A DNA stretch of 64,000 nt, taken from the NCBI RefSeq assembly GCF_030848805.1, contig NC_092363.1:13260241-13324240 (forward strand), given 5' to 3'. Shown here in pieces: positions 21,516 to 32,648 of this stretch. The position numbers were made by a program, and so were the translations under genes. A model generated the notes under the pieces. That model saw nothing but the letters and a program-made list of their open reading frames with translations, had not been told where the DNA came from and did not search any database. Numbering within the stretch: position 1 is the stretch's first letter; every line of letters starts with the position of its first letter. Source of the DNA: Temnothorax longispinosus (lineage: Eukaryota; Arthropoda; Insecta; Hymenoptera; Formicidae).

Positions 21516-23290
21516 CTAGTATAGTATCGCTGAGTCGCCCTGTACGTGCGGTCGGGCGCTTGCTCGTTTCTTATGTCTTTTTATTACATAGATGATTATT
21601 CCTACTATGCTTAATATAATTATTAACGTAAGTGTCGATCCTACGGGATATATGACATAGGGATTTTTTATTAGGGTGTCTTGGGACTTTTCCAATTCTT
21701 TATTTATGTCGCTTATTTCTAGACTTAATTCCATTAATTCGTTCGGATTCCTAATTACAGGTTCTAATCTAATTTCTTTTTTCGCTTGTTCGTTAATATT
21801 TTTATTTTTGTTTGTTAGCGTTAGGTTAAAATCTGCTAAGTGCATTTCTATTTGTCTCATAGTCGTTTGTTTTTTTGTTTTTATAATAATGTCGGGTGTG
21901 GTTAGTTTACAATTTTCGATTATACTTAGTTTCCCTGTTCTTTCTATTTCTATTTTTTGTTCTGCCTGTTCATTACATTGAATCGTCAGCTGTTGTTTTT
22001 TCGGCGTTGAGAATAGCCACGTTTGTGGTTCGCTTAATGTTATCCATAAGGTTACGTTTGACATTATTTGACGTTTCTCGCAGGTGTTTACATATCCTGG
22101 CGTTTTTACGTAAATTTGTACTTAGCATGGTGCGTCGGCTTTTACAAAATATACCGGGTAGTTTCGGTTACATACATATTTTATTCCGTTTTGTTTACAG
22201 TCGTTTAAATCGCGTTCCTCTAGCGTTATGTAATTATGATTCTCTTTATCTATTGCTAATATGTTGTGAGTAATTCTTAGGAATGTGAAAATATTCGCGT
22301 GGTTATAGACAGGTAATGGTGTCGTTCTTATTATTTCATACACGAGGTATGCTACCACGGGAAATTTGATTATCGTATAAATGTTCGGTTTATCATAATA
22401 CGCGTTAATTTCTACATAGCTTTGTATTTTGTTCCAATTTTCTAATCTAGCTTTAAATGGAAAGTGGGATCCACGCGTCAATTGTGACGTTGCCTCTTTT
22501 AGTTCGGTTATTATTTTTTCTATTGGTAATAGGCGGGTGAGTATGACTCCTTCTCGCGAATATGTGAGGTAGTCTATCGTGTCTTTCACGTCTTCTATTA
22601 GATCCTCTGTAATTGTGGTTAGTATTAATAACTGTTCGTCTATTTCTTCTCTTCTGGCGTACAGTGCTGTGTCCAGCTGTATCCGTCTCGTGACGTTTGT
22701 CATCAGTTGTTCGTTGTGGTATAACGATTTTTCTAAGGCCTCCATGTGGCCTATTGTGGCATTTATCACCTTTAATTGACTTTTTGCGGTGTGCCGTAGA
22801 GTCTGTTGCTGATTTTGTATTAGTTCAAGCTACTCCTGTATGTGTTTTGCGTCGTCGGCATCCATAGTGCCGAACAGCGTTTTGCTGATCGTGCCGATCG
22901 CGTCTATTAAACCTTGTTTATTATTATTTGTTTTATATATAGTCTGTAATCGCGTTAATAATTGCGTTAATTTTTTGTTATCTTTCTCTATCGTATGGAG
23001 AATGTTTTTGCACGTCTGCTGCGTGTCCTTTGCGATTATCGTTTCGCATACTTCTTCGGCTTGCTGTAGAAATTCCTGAAGTTGGTGATATCGGTTTCCT
23101 AGGGCTGCTACGTCGATTTTAATCGCTAGTTTCCATGTAGCTTCTACCTGTTGCAATTGTCCGGTTCTCTCAAAGTATATTCCCGGCTCGCTGCTGAATT
23201 GTCGTATCTCGTACGATGGTGCTGGCTCAGGTTTCGCTTTTTTCGCGAAGTGCTGGACGACGATCAGCGTCCTGTAAGATAAGGACTCAT
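21516..23290 (-). pseudogene. env: Errantivirus env (baculovirus F-like fusion protein), two stops
   Basis: One minus-strand frame runs from about 23280 to 21516 with in-frame stops TAG at 22830-22832 and TAA at 22122-22124. Visible in order: PGIYFERTGQL and a Trp/Lys-rich N-terminal ectodomain; a helical region; the segment GLIDAIGTISKTLFG just before the first stop, like the hydrophobic fusion region of F-type envelopes; further helices; then TLTLIIILSIVGIIIYVIKR, a single membrane anchor with basic tail near the C terminus. Family role: membrane fusion allowing errantiviruses to pass from follicle cells to the germ line. The N-terminal start and any splice acceptor are not certain. Present copy cannot make full-length protein. 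Confidence 0.82.
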
Positions 23291-23411
23291 GTTACCTTTC
23301 TTCGAATTTTTACCTTGGCTTGATAATGCCTTCTCCTCGCGTTTTTTCTCTCCTCGCGCGTTTAGTTGCTCTTGAGACGTAGTCCAGAGTACTTTAATCA
23401 ATTTTATTAAA

Positions 23412-23690
23412 ATGCGGTGCATTCAGTGTAACCTATATTTCGCGCCGGCGTCTTGTGACGCTTGCATGCGTAGTTATTGGTTAAGGGCGGCGCGAGCGGG
23501 TGCCGTCAGTTTGCCTGGTGCGCCTACTACTAGTGCGTGTGCGGGGCCCTCCTCGTCTCGCTCGCCCCTTCCCTCCTACGCGGAAGCGGGGCCCTCCTCG
23601 TCTCGCTCGCCCCCTCCCTCCTACGTGGAAGCGGTCTTAACACCCCTGGGCACATGGGTGCTTTCCAGCCCTTGGAGGTCACGTTGTTGA
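23412..23690. repeat. 45-bp direct repeat and short repeats between env and integrase
   Basis: GGGGCCCTCCTCGTCTCGCT recurs 45 bp apart (23541 and 23586). CTACTTTCTATCG repeats three times near 23784-23825. Open frames here are probably spurious. Confidence 0.6.
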
Positions 23691-23841
23691 GGTCACTATG
23701 TGGCCACCGGTCGACGTGTGGTGCGGATGATCCGCCGTGATTGATGTTCGGTAAGTACATATTATCTTATTTTCGTTAGTTTTTTCTATCGCCTACTTTC
23801 TATCGCCTACTTTCTATCGCTTACTTTCTTTTGCGCTGTTT

Positions 23842-24225
23842 TTACTGTTCTATAAAGGGCTTTAATCGGTTTACGTGTACTCGCGTGGTTTTCCGTCCCT
23901 TTTTGATCGTGTAATTGACGTCTGAATGTTTTTCAATTACTTCGTACGGTTCTATCCACGGGGATTCTAATTTTTTCGATCTCCCTCTACGCACCGTTTC
24001 GTCGTGCAAGAGAACTTTGTCTCCCACTCGGAAATTGATTTCTTTTGTCTTCTTATCATACGTCTCCTTGGCCTTAGATTTTTCGTTTCGCAAATGTTCC
24101 TTTGCAACTCGTTGTGTCGCTCTTAATTTTTCTTTTAGCTCTTGCGCGTAATCGTCATAAGTATACGTTGGTTTCGGTGGTTGCGACAGTGCCGTCGGTA
24201 GTGTCGCTCGGTGCCCGTATACTAA
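23842..24225 (-). pseudogene. Errantivirus integrase C-terminal part
   Basis: Minus strand 24225-23842, one frame: LVYGHRATLPTAL, then VGDKVLLHDE and PYEVIEKHSDVNYTIKKGRK, the DNA-binding GPY/F-like C-terminal domain of Gypsy integrases. It was separated from the catalytic core by the insertion at 24226-26589. Confidence 0.88.
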
Positions 24226-25380
24226 TAGCGTTTTTCACTGGGCAGAACTGAGTGCGCACTGGAAACTCGTCGAGTTCAGGCGACACTGCCGGAGTGCACC
24301 AAAAGTGCAAGTTTTTTGCACTCCCAACTAAACACGTCCATTATTCTCAGTGCCATCTCAGTGCGGTTTTATGGCGCATTGTGCCTCTGTATTTGATTTG
24401 TATGATGACTTTGAAAAAAGGAAAGCCGCAAAAGAGCGACATCGGGAAAAGTTAAACTTGATACGTAAGTTTGCCAAACCGAATACAGAGTAATAAAATA
24501 ATGAAAACTAACCAAAGAAGAAAGAAAAACCAAATATAGTAATAGGTGTAATATTAGAACTGTTAACTATGGCTGTTTTCCTTTTAATTTCTAATAGTCA
24601 TCAATGAATAACAAAGATAGAACAATGCTCGTATCGACTGTGTTCATTAAAAGGAAAGCAGCTTATATATAAATACTGAAAGTGTCAATCGTAAGATGTT
24701 TTTTTTTATTAATAATTTTGTTTGTTTCTTACATAATTTTGTTTCTTTCTACACTAGTTTTTTTTCTCTATCGACATCTGTGATGAACTATTATCTGTGA
24801 TTAACTTTAGAAGAATGTAAACTGTAGTTAGTTTATTGCAATAGACTTGCAATAATCTTTAGTTTATTGCAATAGACATTGCAGTACCAATTATCGACTA
24901 TTATAGGGAGAGGGGGAGGTGGAGGGAAAGGGAGAGGGAGAGAGAATTATATATATACATATTATAATATTAATAATCTTTGCAGAAACTTTGTTGTCTC
25001 GAAATTTTATGATCTTTAGCGTTATATCAATTAAAAAATTAAGCACTCGATTGTTCTGCCTGAAAGTTATTGCATGACATACTCCAAATCTTTACGACAC
25101 ATCTCTAAGGCAGACTTTATTCTCAGCAAACCTATGGAGTGTTCAATTACTATTAACACAGAAATTATGAGTAGTAGTTCAATACAAATAAATATCAACT
25201 TAACACCACAAAAATGATAACATATCCAATTCTGCGGTGGTAGGTTCACTACCTCCGTGACTCTGATCAAATGGATAGAATATTCATAAATCCGGAATAT
25301 TCATAAATTTCTATTATTTTGTAAGCTGTTGTTCTTGCAATCCAAAAATGACTTTTGAACTGTAAAAATAATATAATTTA

Positions 25381-25886
25381 ATTATTAATATAAAACATGT
25401 AAGTCTGGCCAGTTGGTGTCGTTATTATTTAAGGATCTTCTTTTTTTGAAATTAAAAATATTTATTTATTATTCGCATATATTACAACAAACGTTTCGAC
25501 CTTTTGTTCGGGTCCTCTTTAACGTTCCTTTGTAAACAAAAAATATCCGCAATCCGTTATATATGTTTAATGCAATACATATAATTAATAATTTTAAGGT
25601 AAACATATTTTAATTAATATTTTTACAATATAAATAAATATTTTAAGATAAATACATTTTTATTGCTTTTCTTCTCGCTTGCCTATTATTTTAATCAGTC
25701 CTTATACTAGGATTGAAGACATTATTGTTTACAAATTGAAAGAATACTGAAGAGGACCCAAACGGAGAGTCGAAACGTTTGTTGATATATGCGAATAATA
25801 AATAATATTTATAATTATAAAAAAAAAGAAAACCTTCAAATAATAACAACAACGTCCAGCCAGGCTTACATGCTTTATATTAGAAT
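25381..25886. repeat. Inverted Penelope-derived element with two hammerhead-like motifs
   Basis: Outer arms ATATAAAACATGTAAGTCTG (left) and a diverged inverted copy (right) enclose ACAAACGTTTCGACC (25488) and GGTCC, facing GGACCC...AGTCGAAACGTTTGTTG (25753-25785). Two Penelope termini lie tail to tail with no coding sequence between them. Confidence 0.7.
25745..25785 (+). ncRNA. Hammerhead-like motif
   Basis: Stem I AATA/TGTT, core CTGAAGA (fits CTGANGA), GAC/GTC closing stem II, GAAACGTT. Same layout as 15154-15194. Stem II is weak, with only three clear pairs. A more degenerate partner (core TTAAAGA) lies on the minus strand at about 25487-25530. Confidence 0.45.
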
Positions 25887-26000
25887 TTGATTTTTATTTC
25901 GGAAAAGCCTATGAAATAGATAAATATAAAATAATATAATATAATATTTGTATATAGCATTGATACACTACATATATTTATACAATACATATTATCTTTA

Positions 26001-26150
26001 CAGAAATTTAATATACTGTAAGTGATTTTGGCTAGTGATTGATTGATTACTTATTTTGAGTATTAAAGTACTGTTTTTAATGATTTTAATACTCAAAATA
26101 AGTCATTAATTACTAGCCAAATAATCACTTACAGTATTAAATTTCTATAA
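26001..26150. repeat. 150-bp palindromic MITE
   Basis: GAAATTTAATATACTGTAAG and TTGGCTAGTGATTGATTG on the left recur inverted on the right up to 26150. Loop near GTACTGTTTTTAATG. Lies within the Harbinger-like element. Confidence 0.9.
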
Positions 26151-26592
26151 GGGTATTGTTTCACGTAATACAATAATCTGCAGAAACAATAAATATATAT
26201 GTACTTACATACTTATCCATAAGATTATGCATTATTTGAACAAAGTTTTCGATCTTTGGAATTTTCCGCAGATTTTCTTTTAATAATAAATCATCTTTAT
26301 CACTACTGGATGATGACGAAGAAAGCAAATTTAATAGTCCAAATGCTAATCGTGCATCTCGTGAATTTGAAACATTGTCACCATCTCACGCAGCCATGTT
26401 GCACTGAACTGACACCGTCTCTCGGAGCTCGTGCCGAATTCTCGCACTATAATGCAAAAACTCGGCACTAGACTTCCCAGTGAAACAGCGCGCACCATTT
26501 TCGCGCGCATCGAAACGCCCAGTGAAACACGTTGCCTGCGGCGAGTGCGCACTTAGTGCGCACTAGTTCTCCCAATGAAAAACGCTATATAA

Positions 26593-27807
26593 CTCAAAGG
26601 GTGTAAATCCGGTCGCCGTGTGTGGCGTCGTGTTATACGCGAACATTGCGTACGGCGTCCATTCGTCCCAGTCTGTCTGGTCCGCGTTAATATAATGTCG
26701 CAAGTATTCGGCTAATGTTCTATGAGAGCGTTCCAATGCTCCATTACTCTCGGGATGGTAGGCCGTTGTTTAAATTTTTTCTATCTTCAATAATTTACAC
26801 GTGCTTTTAAATATCTCGCCAAGGAAATTCGTTCCTCTATCCGTCAGTATTTTGTCGGGGATACCGTATTCAAAGATAATCTTTGTGACAAATTCTTTCG
26901 CGATTGTATTCGCTTCTTGATTAGGTACGGGTATTGCCTTACTGAATTTTGATAAATTATTTTGAAACGTGAGGATATATTTATTTCCGTTTTCGGTCAC
27001 CGTCAGTGGTCCTATTATATCTAGAGCACATTTTTCGAACGGTTTGTCCGCGGTGTCTGTTATTACTAAGGGTGCTTTATTTTTTTGCGATAACTTGTTC
27101 TTCTGACATAGTTTGCATTTATTAATGTAATCTTCGACGTCTCGAGTTAATTCTCTCCAATTATGCGTCAACCTTATTCGGTTTATGGTGCGTTCCACAC
27201 CCTGATGTCCTCCTACAGGTGCATCATGGTATTCGTATAATATACGCTGCTTCTCTTCTTCTGTGTATTTTCTTTCGCTCTCTTCTTCGTTATTCTCTTC
27301 CTTCTCTATCTTGTTGATATCTGTCGGCACATGTCGACTCAGCGCATTCGCGTTTCTATTCTCTTGACCGGCATTGTGTACGATAGTGTAATCGTATTCC
27401 TCTAATTTTAATCTCCATCGGATTAATCGTGATCCGGGGTCCTTTACGTTAAATAGCCAAACCAATGATTTATGGTCTGTCACTATGGTAAATTTTGTTC
27501 CATAAACGTATGGTCGGAAGTGTTTCACCGCCCATACTATCGCTAGTAATTCTTTCGCGGTAGTATTATAATTTTGCTCGGCTTTAGATAGTACTCTGCT
27601 CGCATACGCCACGGGTTAATCTTGACCTATCTTTCCCTGTGACAGTATGGCTCCTATTGCGTAATCTGACGCGTCGGTCGTTACTACAAATTCTTGGGAG
27701 AAGTCCGGGTATTTTAATACCGGTGCTGTGGTTAGTTTTTCTTTAAGTATTTCAAATGCGTTTTGTTGTTCTGCGTTCCACTCGAATTTGATATCTTTTC
27801 TGGTCAT
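26593..27807 (-). pseudogene. Errantivirus RNase H and integrase core
   Basis: Minus strand: TTDASDYAIGAILSQG (RNase H start, about 27690), in-frame TAA at 27614-27616, then YASRVLSKAEQNYNTTAKEL and VTDHKSLVWLF. The integrase zinc finger has H..H (HDAPVGGH region) and CKLCQKN. The core shows CALDIIGPL (first Asp), LTDRGTNFLG (second Asp) and, past a TAA at about 26767, YHPESNGALERSHRTL (Glu). The frame ends at FTPFEL where the Harbinger-like element begins. Two nonsense codons plus the insertion make it dead. Confidence 0.88.
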
Positions 27808-27841
27808 TTTTGTGAGTGGCTTGGCGATTGCTGAAAAATCT

Positions 27842-30226
27842 TTAATAAATCTTCGATAATATCCGGCTAATCCTACGAAAGCCTGGATGTCCTTTACTTT
27901 TGTTGGTCTCGGGAAGCTTTTTACTGCTTCTAATTTTGATATCGTCTAGATAGACTAAGCATTGTAATCCTACTAGTCTTGCTAAAACGGCTACTATTGC
28001 TCGTTGAAATGTCGCTGGGGCATTTTTCAGTCTAAAAGGCGATCGATTAGACTCGTAATGTCCGTATTGTGTCGAGAACGCTGTTTTTTCTTTATCTTCT
28101 TCTTCCATCGGGATTTGATGATATCCCGAGGCGAGGTCTAGCGTGGTAAAATATTTTGCTTTTCCCAGTTGGTCTAGGATATCGGTTATGTTTGGCAATG
28201 GAAAGGAATCTCCCTCCGTTAGGTCGTTCACAAACCGAAAATCTATTACCACTCTCAGTTTTAATTTTCCTGATGCGTCTCTTTTCTTCGGTACTACTAG
28301 CAACGGCGCATTCCACGGGCTCGTGCTAGGTCTAATAATTCCGTTTTTCAACATCTCTTTCACTTGTCTATTCACTTCTTCCTTGTGCTTTTCTGGCAAA
28401 CGGTACGGTCGGACGTTGACCGGTACGCTGCCCGCCTTCGTGGTAATCTTATGCGCGACGATATCAGTGCATGTCAATGGTTCTCCTTCCACATGCAATA
28501 CATCGCTGTAATCTCTGCAAATTTCCATAATGGTTTTCTTTTTTTCTTCGTTTAAGTGTTGCGTGCGTATCAATTTTTCGACTTTCTCGCTACGCGGCAT
28601 TGTTTCTTCTGCTTTGTTTACTTGGTTTACTTCTATCTTTTTTGCTTCTTCTTGCTCTAACTCCTCTAATGTTACTTGCGGCATTAGCATTTCGACTGTC
28701 TTCTCCGTCGTATTTAGTATGCTTGCCGGACATAGAAAGTTTTCTGGCATCACTAGGCAATTTCCTATGAACACTCCTGGCATTGTCTCTTCTGCCTGTA
28801 TTATTCCTAGTAAATTTTTATCGGTCGCGACTTGTACTATTGTCTCGCTTCGCGGTTTCAAAACCATTTTCTTATACGGGTATAATTTTAATGTGCTATT
28901 CCCTATGCGTATTGAGCTCGACTCGTAACTATACGACGCTCGATGTTTCTTTATAAAATCTACGCCTAGTATTCCGTCGTATTCAATCGGAAAATCATCC
29001 TTGACGACATATATCGTGTGCTTGATCTTTCTATCTTTCAAGTCAATAGTTGCTGTAAATTTTCCAATCGTATGGGCTTTATGACCTGTTACTCCTGTAA
29101 GGGCCATTTTATCCTCTTCTATCATTGTTTCGCCTTTCAAATGTTTTACTTTTATTATTGATACGGCCGCTCCGGTATCGAACAGTAAATTTATTTTTTC
29201 GCGCTTTGCTTCTCGCATGGGCAGAGTGATTAAGTCCAGCCCTGCATGCTTTCGCGGCTTGTTTGTCGTGTGTGACACCTGATACTCTAACGCCGGTCGG
29301 CGCTGCTTTGTGTCCTCTTTGTCTTCCTCATCGCTATTCGCGGCTGAATTACTGTCTTTTTTTCTCGGGCCATTCGTTTTCGGGTGAAAATTTTTATTTT
29401 GTCCTCGCGGATTATTAGGTTTGTTGTGATTCGTCCTTTCTTTATTTGGTCGACCATTTAACAGCCAACATTCTTCGCGCATGTGTCCTGCCTTCTTGCA
29501 GTAATTGCAGACTTTATTTATCGCGTTTACGCGGGGTGTCCTATCGGGTTTCGGTAAGGAGAAACGGTTCGTATATCTATTGGTACGACATTCCCTTCCG
29601 AGGTGCCCGTATTTTCCGCATTTTTGGCATTGTAATATCGATCGGTTATCGCGCAGTTGCGGCGAGTACGCATAATTATTTTTGGGACGCGGCGGAATTC
29701 CACTCGGCCCGTTTACTTTTTCCTCGGCGCTCGCTCCGGCAATCGCTTCTTGCAATGTTGCGAAATGCTGAGCTCGGACAAGTAACTTGATCTCGTCTCT
29801 CAATCCTAATTGAAAAATCTGTAATGCCTGTTGTTGAATCGTTTTTAATATAGTTTGTTTGCTTTCTATGGTGTGATTTCTTCCCTCTATCATGGAGTCG
29901 TATAGCTCCATCGCTAGCTTATCGGCTCTTAATCCGAATGCTCTTGCATTTTCTCCGGGTTTTTGCTTGAGTGTATTAAACTCTAGTTGTAAGTGTGTTG
30001 TGCTTTTGCGGCTCAAATAGCAAACTTCTAATAACTTCTTTAGTTGTGCGAAATCTCTTATCTCTCGCGTTTGAAAGTCTATCATCGCTCTTCCTTTTAG
30101 CTTTGTGCATAGCACTGCTTCTAATAGCGTTCCTTCTTTCATAGGATTTATGTTTTTTATTGCATATGACGCGGCGCTTAAGAATTCTTGTAATTTACTC
30201 GAGGCTCCGTCGAACTCGGGTATCAT
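27842..30226 (-). pseudogene. Errantivirus gag C-terminus, protease and reverse transcriptase
   Basis: 794-codon minus-strand frame. Capsid-like start MIPEFDGASSKLQEFLSAAS; two CCHC knuckles, CQKCGKYGHLGREC and CNYCKKAGHMREEC (near residues 200-255); protease LLFDTGAAVSII (near 350); RT with SPWNAPLLVVPKKRDASGK, VVIDFRFVND, FTTLDLASGYHQIPM and catalytic LVYLDDI (near 762). Immediately after YLDDI the frame shifts and roughly 70 residues of the expected RT thumb are missing, with the later part readable in another frame. That deletion, near 27950, is not a simple point lesion. Gag and pol appear fused in one frame. Confidence 0.9.
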
Positions 30227-30306
30227 GTCTCGTGCCTCTTTTAAACGTAGATATCCGATTGCGCGCTCCGCTTGGTTCCGAATATCGTATGACGTTCTTC
30301 CGTACG

Positions 30307-31065
30307 TTACTTCAAACGGGAGGTTACTTGGCTCGCGTGAAATTCGCGGCGTTCAGGATTCGCCGTTTCTAGTTGATTTACGCGATCTTGTAAGTTGCAG
30401 ATTCCGTTTAATATCTCGTCGAGAATGGAATCTCTATCGTCCCGCGGCGGTCCGGCCCGTGCGGGTATCCGGTTACGGTGATTCGCCGGGGTGCCTCTTT
30501 GTGATAGCACTCGATTAAGACGGTTTATTTCTTCGTCTATTTCTTCTGGGGTTATCGGCGCGTTGTCATTTACGTTATTCGCGTCGTGGTTGCTATTTGT
30601 TGCTTCCGCCATCTCGATTACGTTCACGTGTCTCGGGGCAGAATAATACTCTTGCGGGTCAAATACGCTGCTATCATACGAGGTCAATGAGAACTCTCGT
30701 CTGTGTGTTCGCCTACTGGTCGTACTGTCCGCGTCTTCGGATTGTGCGTGCGCGTGTGAGGGGTGGAGTCTATTTTCGTCGGGGCAGTTATTTTGTCCTA
30801 TTACTCTCGCGTCTAAAATTATAACGGAATCGTCGAATTGGGATTCGCGTTCGATTACGCTGTTCGGGTGTAATTCGGGTTCTGATTTGCTTTCGCTTGA
30901 GTAGTACGCGTCTAAATTTCTACGCACGGTTTCGCGATTATCGCTTACGACTTCTTCGGTCGTTTGCACGGGGCTTAACGGTCTATTTTTACGCGCTCGT
31001 CGTGACGTCTCGCTATGGAGCCACGATTGGTTTAGTTCCGTAAGTGGATTTTTGTTTTCCGACAT
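30307..31065 (-). pseudogene. gag: Errantivirus gag N-terminal part
   Basis: 252-codon minus-strand frame starting MSENKNPLTELNQSWLHSET. Acidic, Ser/Asn-rich, with a short helical end ILDEILNGICNLQDRVNQLE that could be a coiled coil. It joins the next block (start of the 30226 frame) only after a shift near 30310, so gag is broken there. Lies directly downstream of the leader, as expected for gag. Confidence 0.8.
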
Positions 31066-31357
31066 CTACGGTGATTGCGCTTAGTCGACTTACATTACGG
31101 TCGCTAGTCGCATGTTGCTGGTCGGTGCTTGTGCCGCCTTATCTGTCGGTGAGCCTCCGTTGAGGTAGGTCGGTGCCTTCTCGGGTTACGCTGCTCGCTT
31201 GTCCCTCGTCGGCCGCTACCGTGTTGTCCGTTGCTTTTGAATCTGGCTGCCGTGTTTCCGTTGAGGATGTTGCACTGCCTCACTGATTCACTTATTTTTC
31301 TGTTTCAGCTGCCGTTCCCGTCTTCCTGCCACTGGATCCCTCACGCTGCCACCATTT

Positions 31358-31739
31358 TGTTGTGCCCCTTTTTGGGTACACTAAGATTCGATCGTTCCAA
31401 GGAGGAGGCGGGATGGGTGACTGACAGAACACTCTTAGATAAACGGCACTTTGAATAAAGAATACTTTAATTGAATCTGCTTTACAGTTATTTCCGTACA
31501 AGAGAAGCCCGTTACTGATCTGCTCCCTGACTCCGATTGCCTTCTCGTATCCTGTTGTCGCTTCCTTTTGAATCCTCGTCCTGTCCTTCGATATCGCTGA
31601 GTTGCTCGATCAGATCAGTAACGGGCTTCTCTTGTACGGAAATAACTGTAAAGCAGATTCAATTAAAGTATTCTTTATTCGAAGTGCCGTTTATCTAAGA
31701 GTGTTCTATCAGTCACCCATCCCACCGCTGCCACCATTT
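31358..31739 (-). repeat. Rearranged extra LTR fragments
   Basis: 31358-31613 repeats the LTR start in normal orientation. 31614-31725 is an inverted copy of LTR internal sequence (AACGGGCTTCTCTTGTACGG). CCGCTGCCACCATTT, the sequence next to the LTR at 31740, precedes it, as CGCTGCCACCATTT does at 31344-31357. This is a local inverted duplication of LTR plus leader. Confidence 0.85.
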
Positions 31740-32195
31740 TGTTGTGCCCCTTTTTGGGTACACTAAGATTCGATCGTTCCAAGGAGGAGGCGAGGGGCTT
31801 CTCACTCAAGAAATCTGGAAATCAAAGAACTTGGACTGCGGCATTCGCAATGAAATTTCTATTGACTCCCATGTTGATTTCTAAGATTTCTTCGGGATTA
31901 CCAGTGATTTCCACTGATCGTCAGCAACTGCGCCGGGCTCGACTCGGGCGAGGTCGGGACAAATCGGTTTTTTTTTTCGATTGCTTATATTCGTACGAAT
32001 CAAGTAAGATGTTAAGAACGTAAAGCAATTCAAATTTTTTAAATATGTACGAAATTAAAAATAGTTTTTAGATTGTTTTTATTCTTAAATAAATCTCAAA
32101 TATATATTTATAAATATAAATAAATATAAATATATATAATATAAATATAAATAAATATAAATATATATAATATAAATATATATAAATATAAATAA

Positions 32196-32258
<63 letters not shown>

Positions 32259-32648
32259 ACGTTACGAAACAATTAAAACTGATTTAAATAAAGATGAATA
32301 TTAATAGATATTTGGGAAATTCCTTATTAAAATAAATGAAATTTAGAAATTGAATAAAAATATTAGTTTATTAATTGTAGTTATTTCCGTACAAGAGAAG
32401 CCCGTTACTGATCTACTCCCTGACTCCAATTGCCCTCTCGTATCCTGTTGTCGCTTCCTTTTGAATCCTCGTCCTGTCCTTCGATATCGCTGAGTTGCTC
32501 GATCGTATGTGGGCCGATCGCGCAACTCATCTCTTGCTGATTTGGCGTTACGTAATTCTTTCGGGCTTTCGCGGTCGCGTTCCCTATTATTATTCTCTTT
32601 GTCTTTCTTAGTTTATATTTTATTATTACGTTAATTGGGGCCGCAACA
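31740..32648 (-). repeat. Errantivirus 5' LTR, interrupted by about 580 bp
   Basis: 31740-31795 matches the 3' LTR start; 32376-32648 matches its remainder to the terminal CAACA. Between them is unrelated sequence that ends in an AT microsatellite and LTR-like debris. Confidence 0.88.
32098..32253. repeat. AT-rich microsatellite
   Basis: Irregular TATAAATA runs ending in about 20 pure TA units (32210-32252). Sits inside the 5' LTR insertion. Confidence 0.95.

Larger units (their letters stand above)
24226..26589. mobile_element. PIF/Harbinger-like DNA element inside integrase
   Basis: Ends are inverted: TAGCGTTTTTCACTGGGCAG on the left and TATAGCGTTTTTCATTGGGA (reverse strand) on the right, continuing with AGAACT and GTGCGCACT. 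Flanked by TAA on both sides (24223-24225 and 26590-26592), the 3-bp duplication of PIF/Harbinger. Near the left end an ATG exon MAHCASVFDLYDDFEKRKAA stops at a GTAAGT donor (about 24370-24465). Near the right end a minus-strand exon-like stretch reads LRKIPKIENFVQIMHNLMDK, also before a donor. No transposase core (DDE) remains, so this is a non-autonomous relic. Confidence 0.75.
20984..32648 (-). mobile_element. Errantivirus (Ty3/Gypsy-type insect endogenous retrovirus) with env
   Basis: Minus-strand LTR element flanked by GTAC (20980-20983 and 32649-32652). Order on the minus strand: 5' LTR (32648-31740, interrupted), leader with LTR rearrangement, gag, protease, RT, RNase H, integrase (split by a Harbinger-like insertion), env, polypurine tract, 3' LTR. 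An env gene plus 4-bp duplication is typical of insect errantiviruses, which can be infectious. This copy is inactivated by stops, frameshifts, a deletion in RT and insertions in the LTR and integrase. Confidence 0.9.

Noticed and set aside
23412..23760. Possible small gene between env and integrase
   Set aside because: Both strands are open over a 45-bp GC-rich repeat; no conserved motif and no expected gene at this position.
25487..25530. Minus-strand hammerhead-like motif facing 25745
   Set aside because: Core reads TTAAAGA and stem I does not pair; kept only as a degenerate partner, not annotated as RNA.
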